Shown: positions 22,610 to 31,338 of the stretch, piece after piece
Layout of the letters: every line of letters starts with the position of its first letter
How positions within the stretch are numbered: the first letter of the stretch is position 1
From: an uncultured Oscillospiraceae bacterium
Lineage (GTDB): Bacteria > Bacillota > Clostridia > Oscillospirales > Oscillospiraceae
Length of the DNA: 64,000 bases
Assembly (NCBI GenBank): GCA_902497145.1
Contig: CABVDR010000004.1
Span: 24,922 to 88,921 of the forward strand
Direction: 5' to 3'
The notes under the pieces: generated by a model
The model's input: only the letters and a program-made list of their open reading frames with translations
Databases searched by the model: none
What the model was told of the DNA's origin: nothing
Made by a program: the position numbers and the translations under genes

Positions 22610-23551
22610 GTGAGCTACTATGATGAACAGCTGCGTCTTTTGCAGGATCAGTGCGCCAGAAAGAAAAAGCTGAAGGCAGCCCGGCGTGAATTGCATCGCC
22701 AGCGTGATACCCTGACCGGGCAGGTAGAGGAGCTCAAGCAGGTCATGGTAGAGGAACAGGAGGATGTGGATCGGCTGGAGGGCCGCAGCCTTGCGGCATT
22801 TTTCTACCATGTTGTTGGAAAAATGGACGAGAAACTGACAGAGGAACGGCAGGAGGCCTATGCGGCCAAAGTGAAATATGACGCCGCAGCCAGGGAGCTG
22901 GCAGGCGTGGAAATGGACTTGCAGCGGTGTGAGTCGGAGCTGGACAGACTGCAGGGATGTGAAGCCCGATATCAGGCTGTTTTGGACGGAAAAATCCAGG
23001 CGGTTAAAAATCAGGGCGGAGAGACGGCAGCCAAGATTCTGCAGATGGAGGAGCGTGCCGCCTATCTGGAGATCCAGAAAAAGGAACTTCGAGAGGCGAT
23101 GGAGGCCGGAAATGCCGCACTCTCCAGCACAGATCAGATTTTATCCAGCCTGGACAGTGCGGAGGGATGGGGTACCTTGGACTTATTTGGCGGAGGGCTG
23201 ATCAGCGACCTGGCCAAACATGGACACCTTGACGATGCCCAGGAGGCGGTGGAGCGTCTGCAATCCCAGCTCCGGGCTTTTAAAACGGAGCTGGCCGATG
23301 TGACCATCAACGCTGATCTTCAGGTGAGTATCGATGGATTTCTTCGTTTTGCCGACTATTTCTTTGACGGCTTGCTTGCCGACTGGACTGTGTTGGACCA
23401 GATCCACCAGTCCCAGGATCAGGTGCAGGCGACCCGAACCCAGATCTGCAGCGTGTTAGACCATCTGCGCACGATGATGGCCGACGCAGATCGGGAAATA
23501 GCAGCCAATCAAAATGAGATGGAAACCCTGGTACATAGCGTGCCGATGTAG
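22610..23551 (+). CDS. Coiled-coil protein of unknown function, 313 residues
   Basis: A soluble, strongly helical protein with long heptad-like Glu/Lys/Arg/Gln stretches at about residues 10-60 and 75-165. A Gly-containing break follows (EGWGTLDLFGGGLISDLAKHGHLDDA, about 205-230), then a C-terminal helical part. I chose GTG 22610 because AGGAAAGGAG ends about ten bases upstream; an ATG at 22586 would overlap that site. The central GTWDLFGGG-type block resembles a conserved motif in coiled-coil hypotheticals of Clostridia, function unknown. A 58-residue gene follows. Confidence 0.6.
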   Translation: MSYYDEQLRLLQDQCARKKKLKAARRELHRQRDTLTGQVEELKQVMVEEQEDVDRLEGRSLAAFFYHVVGKMDEKLTEERQEAYAAKVKYDAAARELAGVEMDLQRCESELDRLQGCEARYQAVLDGKIQAVKNQGGETAAKILQMEERAAYLEIQKKELREAMEAGNAALSSTDQILSSLDSAEGWGTLDLFGGGLISDLAKHGHLDDAQEAVERLQSQLRAFKTELADVTINADLQVSIDGFLRFADYFFDGLLADWTVLDQIHQSQDQVQATRTQICSVLDHLRTMMADADREIAANQNEMETLVHSVPM

Positions 23552-23584
23552 TCAATACAATACCGACAGAAGGGAGACAAGAAT

Positions 23585-23761
23585 GTGAGCGGGGAAACTG
23601 ACATACAGGGGACTTTTAAGCTCTGGATCAACTGGACAGATCATATTGTATCGTTTCAACGGGTGGAAAAAGGAAGCTTTGAGGCGCTGGAGTTTCCCAC
23701 CAATGAGGAACGCTTTGCCTATGTATTTGATCACTGTGCAACGGGATTTCGGATCCAGTAA
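23585..23761 (+). CDS. Small protein, 58 residues
   Basis: The GTG at 23585 follows AAGGGAG and opens 58 codons ending FRIQ. The composition is that of a compact beta-rich soluble protein (KLWINWTDHIVSFQRVEKG, then FEALEFPTNEERFAYVFDH). It lies 33 bases after the coiled-coil gene and 12 bases before a good terminator, so the pair looks like a transcription unit. No family recognised. Confidence 0.55.
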   Translation: MSGETDIQGTFKLWINWTDHIVSFQRVEKGSFEALEFPTNEERFAYVFDHCATGFRIQ

Positions 23762-23772
23762 TGAATGCAGAA

Positions 23773-23804
23773 AGCCGCAGACCGATTTGGCCTGCGGCTT
23801 TTTG
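23773..23804 (+). terminator. Terminator after the coiled-coil/58-residue genes
   Basis: AGCCGCAG (23773-23780) pairs with CTGCGGCT (23792-23799), followed by TTTT. Confidence 0.8.
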
Positions 23805-23858
23805 CGGAGGGAAACGCAATCAGAGAAGCGGAAAGTTAGAGCGGTCCGATGGGCCTTG

Positions 23859-25100
23859 TTACCGCCGTACCCACTTGCCAAAGAGCGTCTTTTTATAGTG
23901 TCTTAATTCCTCTTTGACTTCTACATAATCGCCGGCCTTCTGAAGATATTCCACACCCTTTGCAATGTTCTTTGGAACACCCAGGCCGTTGCAGTACATC
24001 TTTCCCAGAAGATAAAACGCGTGAGGGCAGTCCCAGTCGATCCGATTCAGATAAGTAAAGGCCTTGGCGTAGTCCTGCTGGGTCCCCTGGCCGTTGGCGT
24101 AGCAGGCACCCAGATAGTAAAGCATGGCCGGACCGCCGTGGTCCTCCGCCCACTTGAGCAGCTGAAAGGCCTTGGCGTAATCCCGCTCCACGCCGCGCCC
24201 GTCATAGTAGCACATGCCCAATCGGTTAGCAGGGTTTACTTTTTCCTGGATCGGCGCCGAGAGTGCCTGCTGATAATATTGGGCGGCCCTGGCGTTGTCC
24301 TTGGGTACTCCCTCCCCCAGCTCATAGGAGTAGCCCGCCCAGAAGAAGGCCCGGGGCTCCCCCGCCTCCGCCGCCCTGCGGTAGAGGTCAAAGGCCTCCC
24401 CCTTGTTTTCCTGGTCATAGAGCTCGTTGGCATAGTAGAAGAAGTAACTGGGATACCCCTTCTCCGCCCCATAGCGGTACACCTCGATGGCTTTCTCCGG
24501 CCGGGGAGAGATCAGCCCCGTTTTCCCCTCCCGATAGAAATTGGCCAGGTTGACGCCGCCGCTGGCGAGGCCGCTGCGCAGGGACCTCCACAGCCATTCC
24601 TCGCACTTAGCGTAATTCTCCCGCAGATAGCTTTGAACCGCATCGTCGCTGTCGAAATCCTCCCGGGTCTTGCCCTCGATTTCCGGAAAATCGCCCCAGT
24701 AGTACGCATTGCCGATGATCATCTGACACAGAGGCTCCCCGTGCTCCGCCTTGTCCAGCACGGTATCAAAGGCCTCCTGGAAAGTCAGAGGCATGGCCTG
24801 GGCCAGCTTCCGGTTCATTACTCCGCAGCGCAGGGACAGCAGCGTCCCGATGGCGCTGCCCTCCAGCACGGAGCGTCGCATCAGCTCATCCCCCGCCTGC
24901 TCATCCACAGGGAAATTGTGCCCCGGCCAAGTGTACTCCGGCCCGTACAGGCACCGGGCCAGCAGACAGCAGGCGTCCGCATCCCCGTCCTGCGCGGCCT
25001 GCTGAAGCAGCTGGAAGCCCTCCTGGCCCCGGCGGGCGCGCAGGTCGTAGTAAATGTACTTCAAAGCCAGTTCTACCGGGTCGCTGAAAAACCGTCCCAT
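23859..25100 (-). CDS. Sel1-repeat protein A (paralogue of the gene at 49380)
   Basis: This 413-residue soluble protein of TPR-like Sel1 repeats has clear units such as GEPRAFFWAGYSYELGEGVP, AMLYYLGACYANGQGTQQDY and HAFYLLGKMYCNGLGVPKN in the C-terminal half. A family-specific N-terminal part begins MGRFFSD. Such solenoids bind other proteins. The ATG at 25100 follows GGAGGTC. It is last of three co-directional minus-strand genes. A full-length paralogue, collinear from MGRFFSD to KKTLFG/KKTFFG..KWVRR, is encoded 24 kb away. Confidence 0.85.
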   Translation of the reverse strand: MGRFFSDPVELALKYIYYDLRARRGQEGFQLLQQAAQDGDADACCLLARCLYGPEYTWPGHNFPVDEQAGDELMRRSVLEGSAIGTLLSLRCGVMNRKLAQAMPLTFQEAFDTVLDKAEHGEPLCQMIIGNAYYWGDFPEIEGKTREDFDSDDAVQSYLRENYAKCEEWLWRSLRSGLASGGVNLANFYREGKTGLISPRPEKAIEVYRYGAEKGYPSYFFYYANELYDQENKGEAFDLYRRAAEAGEPRAFFWAGYSYELGEGVPKDNARAAQYYQQALSAPIQEKVNPANRLGMCYYDGRGVERDYAKAFQLLKWAEDHGGPAMLYYLGACYANGQGTQQDYAKAFTYLNRIDWDCPHAFYLLGKMYCNGLGVPKNIAKGVEYLQKAGDYVEVKEELRHYKKTLFGKWVRR

Positions 25101-25141
25101 AGATATGACCTCCTTCCACCGCATCAAATCTGATCAGTAAG

Positions 25142-25480
25142 CTACATCACTTCTTTTAGATTCTTCTTTGCATCTGGGTTGTTTTGGATGATAACCCCTA
25201 CCGTTTGGCAGTTCTCCAGCTCCGGACAGCCGCCGCAGGTGGTCACGCCCTTTTTTAAAGCGCACTGACGGATGTCACACAGGTGTTCGCAGAATACCGT
25301 CTTGACTCCATCTCCTCGACATCCCAGACAATTGATATGCTCCGGCAGGATTGGCGTCTGATTCAGTGCAGCCCACAGCTTGGCTGTCTTCTCCCGCAGT
25401 ACTTGGTCGTCATGGATCGTGGCTCGATAGGCATCACACACCTCACAGTCTAACCCACAGCATCCAATTCTCTCTTTCAT
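25142..25480 (-). CDS. DUF3795 Cys-rich protein
   Basis: This 112-residue protein of the DUF3795 family has paired Cys motifs (CCGLDCEVC near the N-terminus, NCLGCRGDG, CEHLCDIRQC, CGGCPELENC) that probably bind zinc or an Fe-S cluster. Function is unestablished. The ATG at 25480 follows GGGGAGG. It sits 27 bases after the membrane-protein gene and 41 bases before the Sel1 gene in one operon. Confidence 0.8.
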   Translation of the reverse strand: MKERIGCCGLDCEVCDAYRATIHDDQVLREKTAKLWAALNQTPILPEHINCLGCRGDGVKTVFCEHLCDIRQCALKKGVTTCGGCPELENCQTVGVIIQNNPDAKKNLKEVM

Positions 25481-25507
25481 CGTGAGACACCTCCCCATTT
25501 TTAGCTT

Positions 25508-27193
25508 TCAAAGCTCCGTCTCCCGAAACCCGGAGACATCCAGGCCTCTATGATAGTAAGCATTCGAGAAATAGGCTATGACATCCTGCACATCAGGAGT
25601 CATCCACTCCCACAAAAGGGGGCCGCTCGGATCAGAGCAACCGATCTCCACCGCATACATTCCGGTGTCCGGTCCTTCCAGGGCCATCGCACACTGGATA
25701 AACCAGGATTGGTCCGGATTTTGTGGGTCCTTCTGCTCTAAAATCAAGAAGCTGTCCGTCTCCTGGCTCAACTCCCGCAGATTTTCCTCAATATCTGTCC
25801 AGCTTAGGTCAGATGTGCTACCCGTATAGCCTCCCACAGTCAGAAGCCAGGGCCAGCCTCGGTGAGGCTGGGGCGGAGTGGGGACAGGCCCCCTGTTCGG
25901 ACGCTCCATCACCTGCTGCCAGGTGCGGCCGGAGCGCTCCATTTTTGTCCAGTTCTCCAAGGAGGGGATCTCTCCCCGAAGCCAGCCCCTCAGGACATCT
26001 TCCGCCTCGCCGGCGGCTACATCCCGGGTCCAGGCGTATTGTCCGGGCACGCCGGGCGTGCCGGAGTACTCCTCCATCAGAATGCGGGTGGGCTGTGCCG
26101 CGCCGCCAGCTAGGCAGGCCAAACGGCTGAAGGTGTGTCCCTCCCCCTGGATGGGGATGCCGGGCACCAGCTGGAAGGGAACCGTCTCTCCCTTCTGATT
26201 GGGCTGGCGCAGCAGCTGATAGATGGTGTCCCAGGTAATGCGGGAGGTCACGGAGCCGTCCGGCAGAGTGAGCACCTGGTTCTGGGCCAGCCGCTCTTGC
26301 TCCTTTCGCTCCCGCTGCTCAAACTGGGCTTTCCGCTGGCGGTAGGCCCGCTCCTGGGCGTACTGCTGTTCCTCCTCTTTTGCATAGAGCAGATTCTGGT
26401 ACTCCTTGGAGTCATAGACCCCAAACACAGCAGCGGGGGCCCGCCGCCGCAGGCAGTCCATGGCCTGCTCCACTTCCTGCTTGCTGCGCAGGGAGGTAAC
26501 CTGCAGCTCACGGCGGTCATCTACGATCCGGATTTCATAGGTGTAAGTGACCTGGGTGCGTTTGCCCGCGCGGCGGATATGCTGCTCTACCCGGCTGAAT
26601 ACGCCCCGGATGCGGGAAATGCGGGAGACAGCGTCCCCCAGCACCCACTCCTTGCCCACGCCCAGCTTGCCGCACCACTGACCGTTCTGCTTTAAGTCCT
26701 GATCCACCATGGCGAATAGCTTCTTTACCGGGGGCGCTTCGTCCGGGTAGGGAAGTTGGTCACGGATGGACTGGGCCAGGGCGCTCTTTTCCGGGACCAG
26801 GGCATCCCGCAGGCTTCGGTAGGCCAGGAAGATACCCACCAGAATGGCACCTGCTCCCGCCACAGGAATCAGGTAGTAGCCGAAACTCATCTCTTCTTTT
26901 AACCGCTCCGCCTCGTAGGGCATGGACTGGGCCGTCAGGAAAAGCCAGATGGCCAGTCCGCCCCCAATCAGGAAGATGGCTGCCCAGAGCAGCCCGGTAA
27001 GCCGTCCATGGGTCCGCTGGAGGCAGTAACCCTCCTCCGGTCCATCCGGCTGTTGTTTCTTGTTCCACCACATGATCAGGAGAATCACCGGGATGGCAAA
27101 GATGCGCAGAACTACCACCAAAACAATATAGACCACTACATTCCAGGGCCATTTGAGATAAAAACGTTTTTTTGGAGATTCCTTTGATTCCAT
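25508..27193 (-). CDS. Large membrane-anchored protein of unknown function
   Basis: This 561-residue protein has a basic N-terminus and four hydrophobic segments in the first 130 residues (about 18-42, 65-87, 103-128), giving a membrane anchor. A cytoplasmic body follows with a strongly charged helical stretch rich in Glu/Arg/Gln (about 285-310), a folded middle part, and a C-terminal domain with DLSWTDIEENLRELSQETDSFLILEQ and a WxxxGLDVSGF end. I recognise no family. GGGAGGAAG supports the ATG at 27193. First gene of the operon with DUF3795 and Sel1 protein A. Confidence 0.65.
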   Translation of the reverse strand: MESKESPKKRFYLKWPWNVVVYIVLVVVLRIFAIPVILLIMWWNKKQQPDGPEEGYCLQRTHGRLTGLLWAAIFLIGGGLAIWLFLTAQSMPYEAERLKEEMSFGYYLIPVAGAGAILVGIFLAYRSLRDALVPEKSALAQSIRDQLPYPDEAPPVKKLFAMVDQDLKQNGQWCGKLGVGKEWVLGDAVSRISRIRGVFSRVEQHIRRAGKRTQVTYTYEIRIVDDRRELQVTSLRSKQEVEQAMDCLRRRAPAAVFGVYDSKEYQNLLYAKEEEQQYAQERAYRQRKAQFEQRERKEQERLAQNQVLTLPDGSVTSRITWDTIYQLLRQPNQKGETVPFQLVPGIPIQGEGHTFSRLACLAGGAAQPTRILMEEYSGTPGVPGQYAWTRDVAAGEAEDVLRGWLRGEIPSLENWTKMERSGRTWQQVMERPNRGPVPTPPQPHRGWPWLLTVGGYTGSTSDLSWTDIEENLRELSQETDSFLILEQKDPQNPDQSWFIQCAMALEGPDTGMYAVEIGCSDPSGPLLWEWMTPDVQDVIAYFSNAYYHRGLDVSGFRETEL

Positions 27194-27462
27194 GATATCT
27201 TCCTCCCGTTGTTTAAACCGTTCCGAGTAAAAAAACGGCATATTTTAAATCCCGCAGCTCATGTGGAGCACCATGAGCCAAGTAGAATTATACCATAACA
27301 GCACATGCACGGAAAAGTATTTTTATACAAATGGCATGACCCGGGGTGCCTGATGCGCGAGTGAAATGGGGAAATGAGCGAGGATTAAACCAACAGTTTA
27401 ATGACAAAGAAAGCACTGGGGATTATGATAAGCCCAACAAGAATCAAAGGGAGGTAGAACAA

Positions 27463-28095
27463 ATGAACCTGAAGGATGCGTTTCGGGTGCAGAATAAACT
27501 CCAGTCCGTTGTGTCCGAAGCCATGGACATCCTGGAGGATCACCGGAATATTGTCAAGGTAAAGACCACCCACCTGCGCAGCAGGGTCATGGACGATGCC
27601 CAAGACCTGGTTGTGGAAGAGAATGCCCCCAGCGAGTACGCCGGCCATGCCAACGCGATTGCGGCGTTTCTTATGGCCATGATGGAGGAGCGGGAGAAGC
27701 TCAGCCAGGCCATTCGAAACGCCAAAGGCAAGCTGACACTGGATCTGGACAGCGAAGTGGGGCTCAACCGGCAGCGGCAGGCGCTGGCCCGGGTTTTCCG
27801 CGGCATGACCACCTTGCGCAATAGCGAAAAGATTATTACAGACGGCGGAACCGGATACCGGTTTAACGGCGAGGGAAATCAGGTGGCGTATCGCTGTGAC
27901 GCCAAGCAGGTGGTCACCATTGATTTTGACCGAAATAAGATCCGTGCCCTGGCCTCCTCTCTGGGGCAGAAATCTGATGCCCTCTCCATGGAAATGGACA
28001 AGTGCCTGGTCAATACGGAGGTGGACTATGTGCTGCCCTTTGACCTCAACGACAGCTTTGACACCATCCTGACCGACTTTATGGAACGGCAGTGA
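27463..28095 (+). CDS. Conserved hypothetical helical protein, 210 residues
   Basis: A soluble, mostly helical protein (MNLKDAFRVQNKLQ...), with a central GGTGYRFNGEGNQVAYRCDAKQ segment and a C-terminal VDYVLPFDLNDSFDTIL motif. Proteins of this pattern occur in Clostridia, often near mobile or phage genes, with no known role. The ATG at 27463 follows GGGAGG; an open upstream extension to 27346 lacks a ribosome site. Monocistronic and divergent from the membrane-protein operon. Confidence 0.65.
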   Translation: MNLKDAFRVQNKLQSVVSEAMDILEDHRNIVKVKTTHLRSRVMDDAQDLVVEENAPSEYAGHANAIAAFLMAMMEEREKLSQAIRNAKGKLTLDLDSEVGLNRQRQALARVFRGMTTLRNSEKIITDGGTGYRFNGEGNQVAYRCDAKQVVTIDFDRNKIRALASSLGQKSDALSMEMDKCLVNTEVDYVLPFDLNDSFDTILTDFMERQ

Positions 28096-28122
28096 CGGCC
28101 GAAACACCAGAATAAAAGAAAG

Positions 28123-28148
28123 CCCGCTATACGTCCGGGTATAGCGGG
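28123..28148 (+). terminator. Hairpin after the 210-residue gene
   Basis: CCCGCTATAC (28123-28132) pairs exactly with GTATAGCGGG (28139-28148). There is no T-run, so termination strength is uncertain. Confidence 0.45.
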
Positions 28149-28418
28149 TATGGCAAAATGGAAGGGTTCTTACGGCCGGTTCAGACGCAGATGAATTATG
28201 ATGCTGCGTGTCGTACAGAGGAGTCAACATGTGTTGACTGGAAATGAAAGCTATATATGCTGATTGGATTTCGTCCTTCGCATTGCTCTTTGCCCGTCGC
28301 TCTGCTTGTCCTCTCGTCCATCCGCAACTTCCCTCTATGCTTCGCCGTGTGAATACGTCTCCATCGTTTAGGTTCACCTGAGTGTTTTTATCATGAAGTC
28401 GCCTGGAAATTGCACGAG
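28149..28418. other. Non-coding interval with a dyad and unusual composition
   Basis: This interval holds no convincing gene. It contains the inverted repeat AGTCAACA-TG-TGTTGACT (28222-28239). On the minus strand it has a stop-poor stretch (28377 to about 28130) rich in Arg/Ser-type codons, ending in the hairpin at 28123-28148. Composition differs from both flanks, so it could be a repeated intergenic element or small RNA. Confidence 0.25.
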
Positions 28419-28808
28419 TCAGATCGGCCTTTGGCAGGACAGACTATCAATATCCCGGCGGATAAGGGCCGAAGCGGCCCGGAAGTTTTGCCATACCCCC
28501 TGTACCCGGAAGCAATATCCCATGAAATGACTTGAGCAGCAGGCCGTGGCCTGCTGCTCAATGGATTTAATATGGGAAGAAGAGACTAAGATCTCATTCA
28601 TGGAAATTTGAAACAGTGCGCTCAGGGCGTAGAGGTTGTCGATGCTGGGCAGGCTCTGTCCCCTTTGCCACTTGTAGATGGCCTGTGGCTCTTCAAAGCC
28701 AAAAAACTGCTGTATATCCCGCACCGTAAAGCCCCGCTCTTGGCGCAGCCGGGTGATGTTGGCACCGGTTGCCACAGGATCAATCACCGGAAATTGGGTA
28801 ATCGCCAT
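28419..28808 (-). CDS. XRE-family helix-turn-helix regulator
   Basis: This 129-residue regulator has an HTH_3 domain at about residues 14-68 (ANITRLRQERGFTVRDIQQFFGFEEPQAIYKWQRG... with LPSIDNLYALSALFQISMNEIL) and a short tail containing an EQQATACC motif. The ATG at 28808 follows GGAGG. It stands alone; targets are unknown. A similar short HTH protein family is widespread in gut Clostridia. Confidence 0.85.
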   Translation of the reverse strand: MAITQFPVIDPVATGANITRLRQERGFTVRDIQQFFGFEEPQAIYKWQRGQSLPSIDNLYALSALFQISMNEILVSSSHIKSIEQQATACCSSHFMGYCFRVQGVWQNFRAASALIRRDIDSLSCQRPI

Positions 28809-28943
28809 GAAGACCGCCTCCATTCTTGTCAAATAAGTCGTTGCATGGGAAAACCAATATAGCCGATTTTATTAGAAAATGCAAGGTTTGAAAGAAAAAT
28901 GTAACGCAGTTGTCACAAAGAAGGAAAGGAGATGATTCCATTC

Positions 28944-29111
28944 ATGGTACAGATGGTGCCTTTACACAAGCAGAGCAAGAAAAGGCAGCGGGAATACCAT
29001 GCCAAGCAGCGCGGCAGCTGGTATGGCCTGAACCCGGTCACTCGTACGGTGCCCAACCGGAAGGCGTATGACCGAAACCGGGTCAAGCAGGCGGACCGCC
29101 GGGGCCTGTGA
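28944..29111 (+). CDS. Small basic protein, 55 residues
   Basis: AAAGGAG precedes ATG codons at 28932 and 28944 in one frame. From 28944 the product is 55 residues, rich in Lys/Arg/Gln, beginning MVQMVPLHKQSKKRQREYHA and containing NPVTRTVPNRKAYDR. I recall near-identical small proteins in other gut Firmicutes, with no assigned role. The basic character suggests nucleic-acid or ribosome contact, but that is a guess. Confidence 0.55.
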   Translation: MVQMVPLHKQSKKRQREYHAKQRGSWYGLNPVTRTVPNRKAYDRNRVKQADRRGL

Positions 29112-29244
29112 TCCTTTTGCTTCCCAGGCAGGGAAACTAGATAGTCTGGAACAGTTTGGAAACTGTCGGATGGATCAGCACGCACAAACATTGACCTCTT
29201 CTTTCTGGAAGCGTAAAATGAAGGCAGAGGAGGCGAGCAAGCAA

Positions 29245-29781
29245 ATGCCGGATACATCGTACTATACCAAGGAGAATCTCCAGGAGGCAGCCCGCTACTG
29301 GGATGAAAAGGATGCGGGCAGCGTCAAGCTGGAGCGGGAAAAGCTGCGGGCCATGGTGAAGGACTACATTCAGGATAATAACACCTGTGCTCTGGCTACC
29401 GGGACCGGGAACTATGTGCGCTGCACCCCCATCGAGTACAGCTACCACGACGGCTGCTTCTGGATGTTCAGCGAAGGGGGCAAAAAGTTCGTCGGCCTGG
29501 CGGAAAACCCCAATGTCTGTCTTGCCATCTTTGATAAATATGAGGGCTTCGGCAAGCTCCATGGAGTCCAGATCATGGGCAGGGCAGAGCTGGTGGAACC
29601 CTTCAGTGAGGACTACAACGCCCATGCGGCATTTCAGAAAATTCCGCTGGCCACATTGCGGAAGCTGAGCAGTCCCATGCACCTGATCCGGGTGCGGCCC
29701 ACACGGATCGACTGTCTGTTCTCCGATTTTAAGAAGCTGGGCTGCGGGGCGCGGCAGACGTTGGTCCTGGAAGAAGCGTAA
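29245..29781 (+). CDS. Pyridoxamine 5'-phosphate oxidase-fold (FMN-binding) protein
   Basis: This 178-residue split-barrel protein has NTCALATGTGNYVRCTPIEYSYHDGCFWMFSEGG (strands 1-3), FVGLAENPNVCLAIFDKYEGFGKLHGVQIMGRAEL and a C-terminal IRVRPTRIDCLFSDF. This is the pattern of the general PNPOx-like group that binds FMN, F420 or heme rather than true PdxH. GAGGAGG supports the ATG at 29245; an ATG at 29218 is an alternative with a poorer ribosome site. Terminator directly downstream. Confidence 0.8.
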   Translation: MPDTSYYTKENLQEAARYWDEKDAGSVKLEREKLRAMVKDYIQDNNTCALATGTGNYVRCTPIEYSYHDGCFWMFSEGGKKFVGLAENPNVCLAIFDKYEGFGKLHGVQIMGRAELVEPFSEDYNAHAAFQKIPLATLRKLSSPMHLIRVRPTRIDCLFSDFKKLGCGARQTLVLEEA

Positions 29782-29785
29782 AAAG

Positions 29786-29825
29786 TCCGAGGGGATATCG
29801 TTGAATATCCCCCCGGATTTTTTTG
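29786..29825 (+). terminator. Terminator between converging FMN-protein genes
   Basis: TCCGAGGGGATAT pairs with ATATCCCCCCGGA and is followed by seven T. Confidence 0.8.
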
Positions 29826-29836
29826 CAGTTTTTTAA

Positions 29837-30397
29837 TTATTTCAGCTTGGCTCCATCCTGGAAGGCGTTGCCCACCTTTTCGCCCAGCTTGCGGTAGGCG
29901 CTGTGGATAGGGTCAAAGGTGATGGGCTGGAGCTTGTCCGGATCGATCTTTCCCTCCTTGTCCAGCACCGCCTCGTCGGCGCTGACGTTGACGATCTCGC
30001 CCACCAGGCGGCAGCTCTTTGGATCGTAGCTGATCAGGCGGCACTCCACCGCCATGGGCAGCTCGTCAATGAGGGGAGCGTCTACAAATTCCGAGCGGGT
30101 GGTGTGCCAGCCCGCCTTTTCCACCTTGTTGGCCACGCTGTTGCCCGATTCGATGCCCACATAGTCGCAGGCCACCAGCTGGTCCACGGTGGCCATGCTG
30201 ACGGTGAAAGCCTTCCGGGCCAGAATGTTAGCGGTGGTTTTGTGTCCTGCACTGATGCACATGGACAGCTCCTTGTCCTCGCTGATCCCGCCCCAGGCCG
30301 CGTTCATGGCGTCGGGGGTGCCGTCCTCCCCATAGGTGGCCAGAATAAACACCGGCTGGGGGTAGGTCCAGGGTTTGGCTCCAAAATTCTTACGCAT
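29837..30397 (-). CDS. Flavin reductase-like domain protein
   Basis: This 186-residue protein of the flavin reductase-like FMN-binding family has PWTYPQPVFILATYGEDG (phosphate-side strand), the PDAMNAAWGG motif, and GHKTTANILARKAFTVSMATVDQL followed by a SNSVANKVEKAGW-type loop. It probably binds FMN and acts as an NAD(P)H oxidoreductase. AGGAGG before ATG 30397. Monocistronic. Confidence 0.85.
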   Translation of the reverse strand: MRKNFGAKPWTYPQPVFILATYGEDGTPDAMNAAWGGISEDKELSMCISAGHKTTANILARKAFTVSMATVDQLVACDYVGIESGNSVANKVEKAGWHTTRSEFVDAPLIDELPMAVECRLISYDPKSCRLVGEIVNVSADEAVLDKEGKIDPDKLQPITFDPIHSAYRKLGEKVGNAFQDGAKLK

Positions 30398-30549
30398 ACA
30401 AAGATACCTCCTGTTCGATGAAGATGCAGCCGTTTCCTGCGCAGATATCGGTTCTTCAGGTTCCAGATAGCTCTATTGTAGCGCATCCCTTACGCCGGTA
30501 CAAGGGGCACGTGGTTTTGGATGGGAGATGGTGTGGCAGGAAAAAAGGT

Positions 30550-30578
30550 TAGACAGGGCGGCCGGGAGATGGTACAAT
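30550..30578 (+). promoter_or_regulatory. Promoter of the methylase/helicase operon
   Basis: TAGACA (30550-30555), 17 bases, TACAAT (30573-30578), each matching five of six consensus bases. It lies about 48 bases before the TTG start of the first gene. Confidence 0.6.
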
Positions 30579-30625
30579 AGTGTTGAATATTATATATTAA
30601 TCCACCCAGAGAGGAAGATGTTTGG

Positions 30626-31315
30626 TTGACCCAGATTAAATCAAAGCAGCGGGTTGCGGACCACGGCGAGGTGTTTACCAGTGAGCGGGAGGTCAAGGCC
30701 ATGTGCGACCTGGTGGCTGTGGAGTGCCTGCGCATTGACTCACGTTTTTTGGAACCGGCCTGTGGGGACGGAAACTTTTTGGCCGAAATTTTACAGCGGA
30801 AGCTGGAGATCGTAAAGGAAAAGTACCGCCGCAGCGCCTATGACTGGGAACGAAATTCCCTGCTTGCCTTGGGTAGCTTGTATGGCGTGGATATTCTGGC
30901 CGATAACTGCGCCCACTGCCGGGAACGGCTTTACCAAATTTGGGCGACAAGCTACAAGTCGGTCTGCAAAAAGGAGTGTAACGACGAGACACGCCGGGCC
31001 GCTCGGTTCATCCTGGAGCGAAACATCGTGTGCGGCAACGCGCTGAGTCTTCACTGTGTGGATGAAAAGCAGAAGGATACGCAGACCCCGATTGTATTTT
31101 CTGAATGGACCTTCCCGCAGAACAACGCCTTTTTGCACCGTAAGGACTATACCTTTGGAGAACTGCTAAACGGGGAGGAAGAGAAGAAAACAGCACGCGT
31201 GCAGCAGTCCCTGTACGGCAATGAGGTGCAGGAAGCGGCAGGGGAAGGGACCTTTATTCAGGAGTATGTTTGCCATTACCGGCGTTTGGGAGAAGAAAAG
31301 ATGGACCAGCAGTAG
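30626..31315 (+). CDS. Methylase-like protein with motif I but no NPPY (methylase 1)
   Basis: This 229-residue protein resembles the first part of an N6-adenine DNA methyltransferase. It has a SAM-site entry GEVFTSEREVKAMCDL (14-29), motif I FLEPACGDGNFL (41-52), a YGVDIL acidic segment (86-91) and CGNALSL (136-142). At the place expected for catalytic NPPY it reads PIVFSEW (155-161), so on its own it should not methylate. The start is a TTG at 30626 with GAGGAAG upstream; no ATG is available. First of five tightly spaced genes. A regulatory, SAM-sensing or DNA-recognition partner of methylase 2 is the simplest reading. Confidence 0.7.
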   Translation: MTQIKSKQRVADHGEVFTSEREVKAMCDLVAVECLRIDSRFLEPACGDGNFLAEILQRKLEIVKEKYRRSAYDWERNSLLALGSLYGVDILADNCAHCRERLYQIWATSYKSVCKKECNDETRRAARFILERNIVCGNALSLHCVDEKQKDTQTPIVFSEWTFPQNNAFLHRKDYTFGELLNGEEEKKTARVQQSLYGNEVQEAAGEGTFIQEYVCHYRRLGEEKMDQQ

Positions 31316-31338
31316 GAACAGAGGAGGAATTTTGTACT

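Noticed and set aside
27346..27462. An extended start for the 210-residue protein
   Set aside because: No ribosome site upstream of 27346, while GGGAGG sits correctly before ATG 27463.
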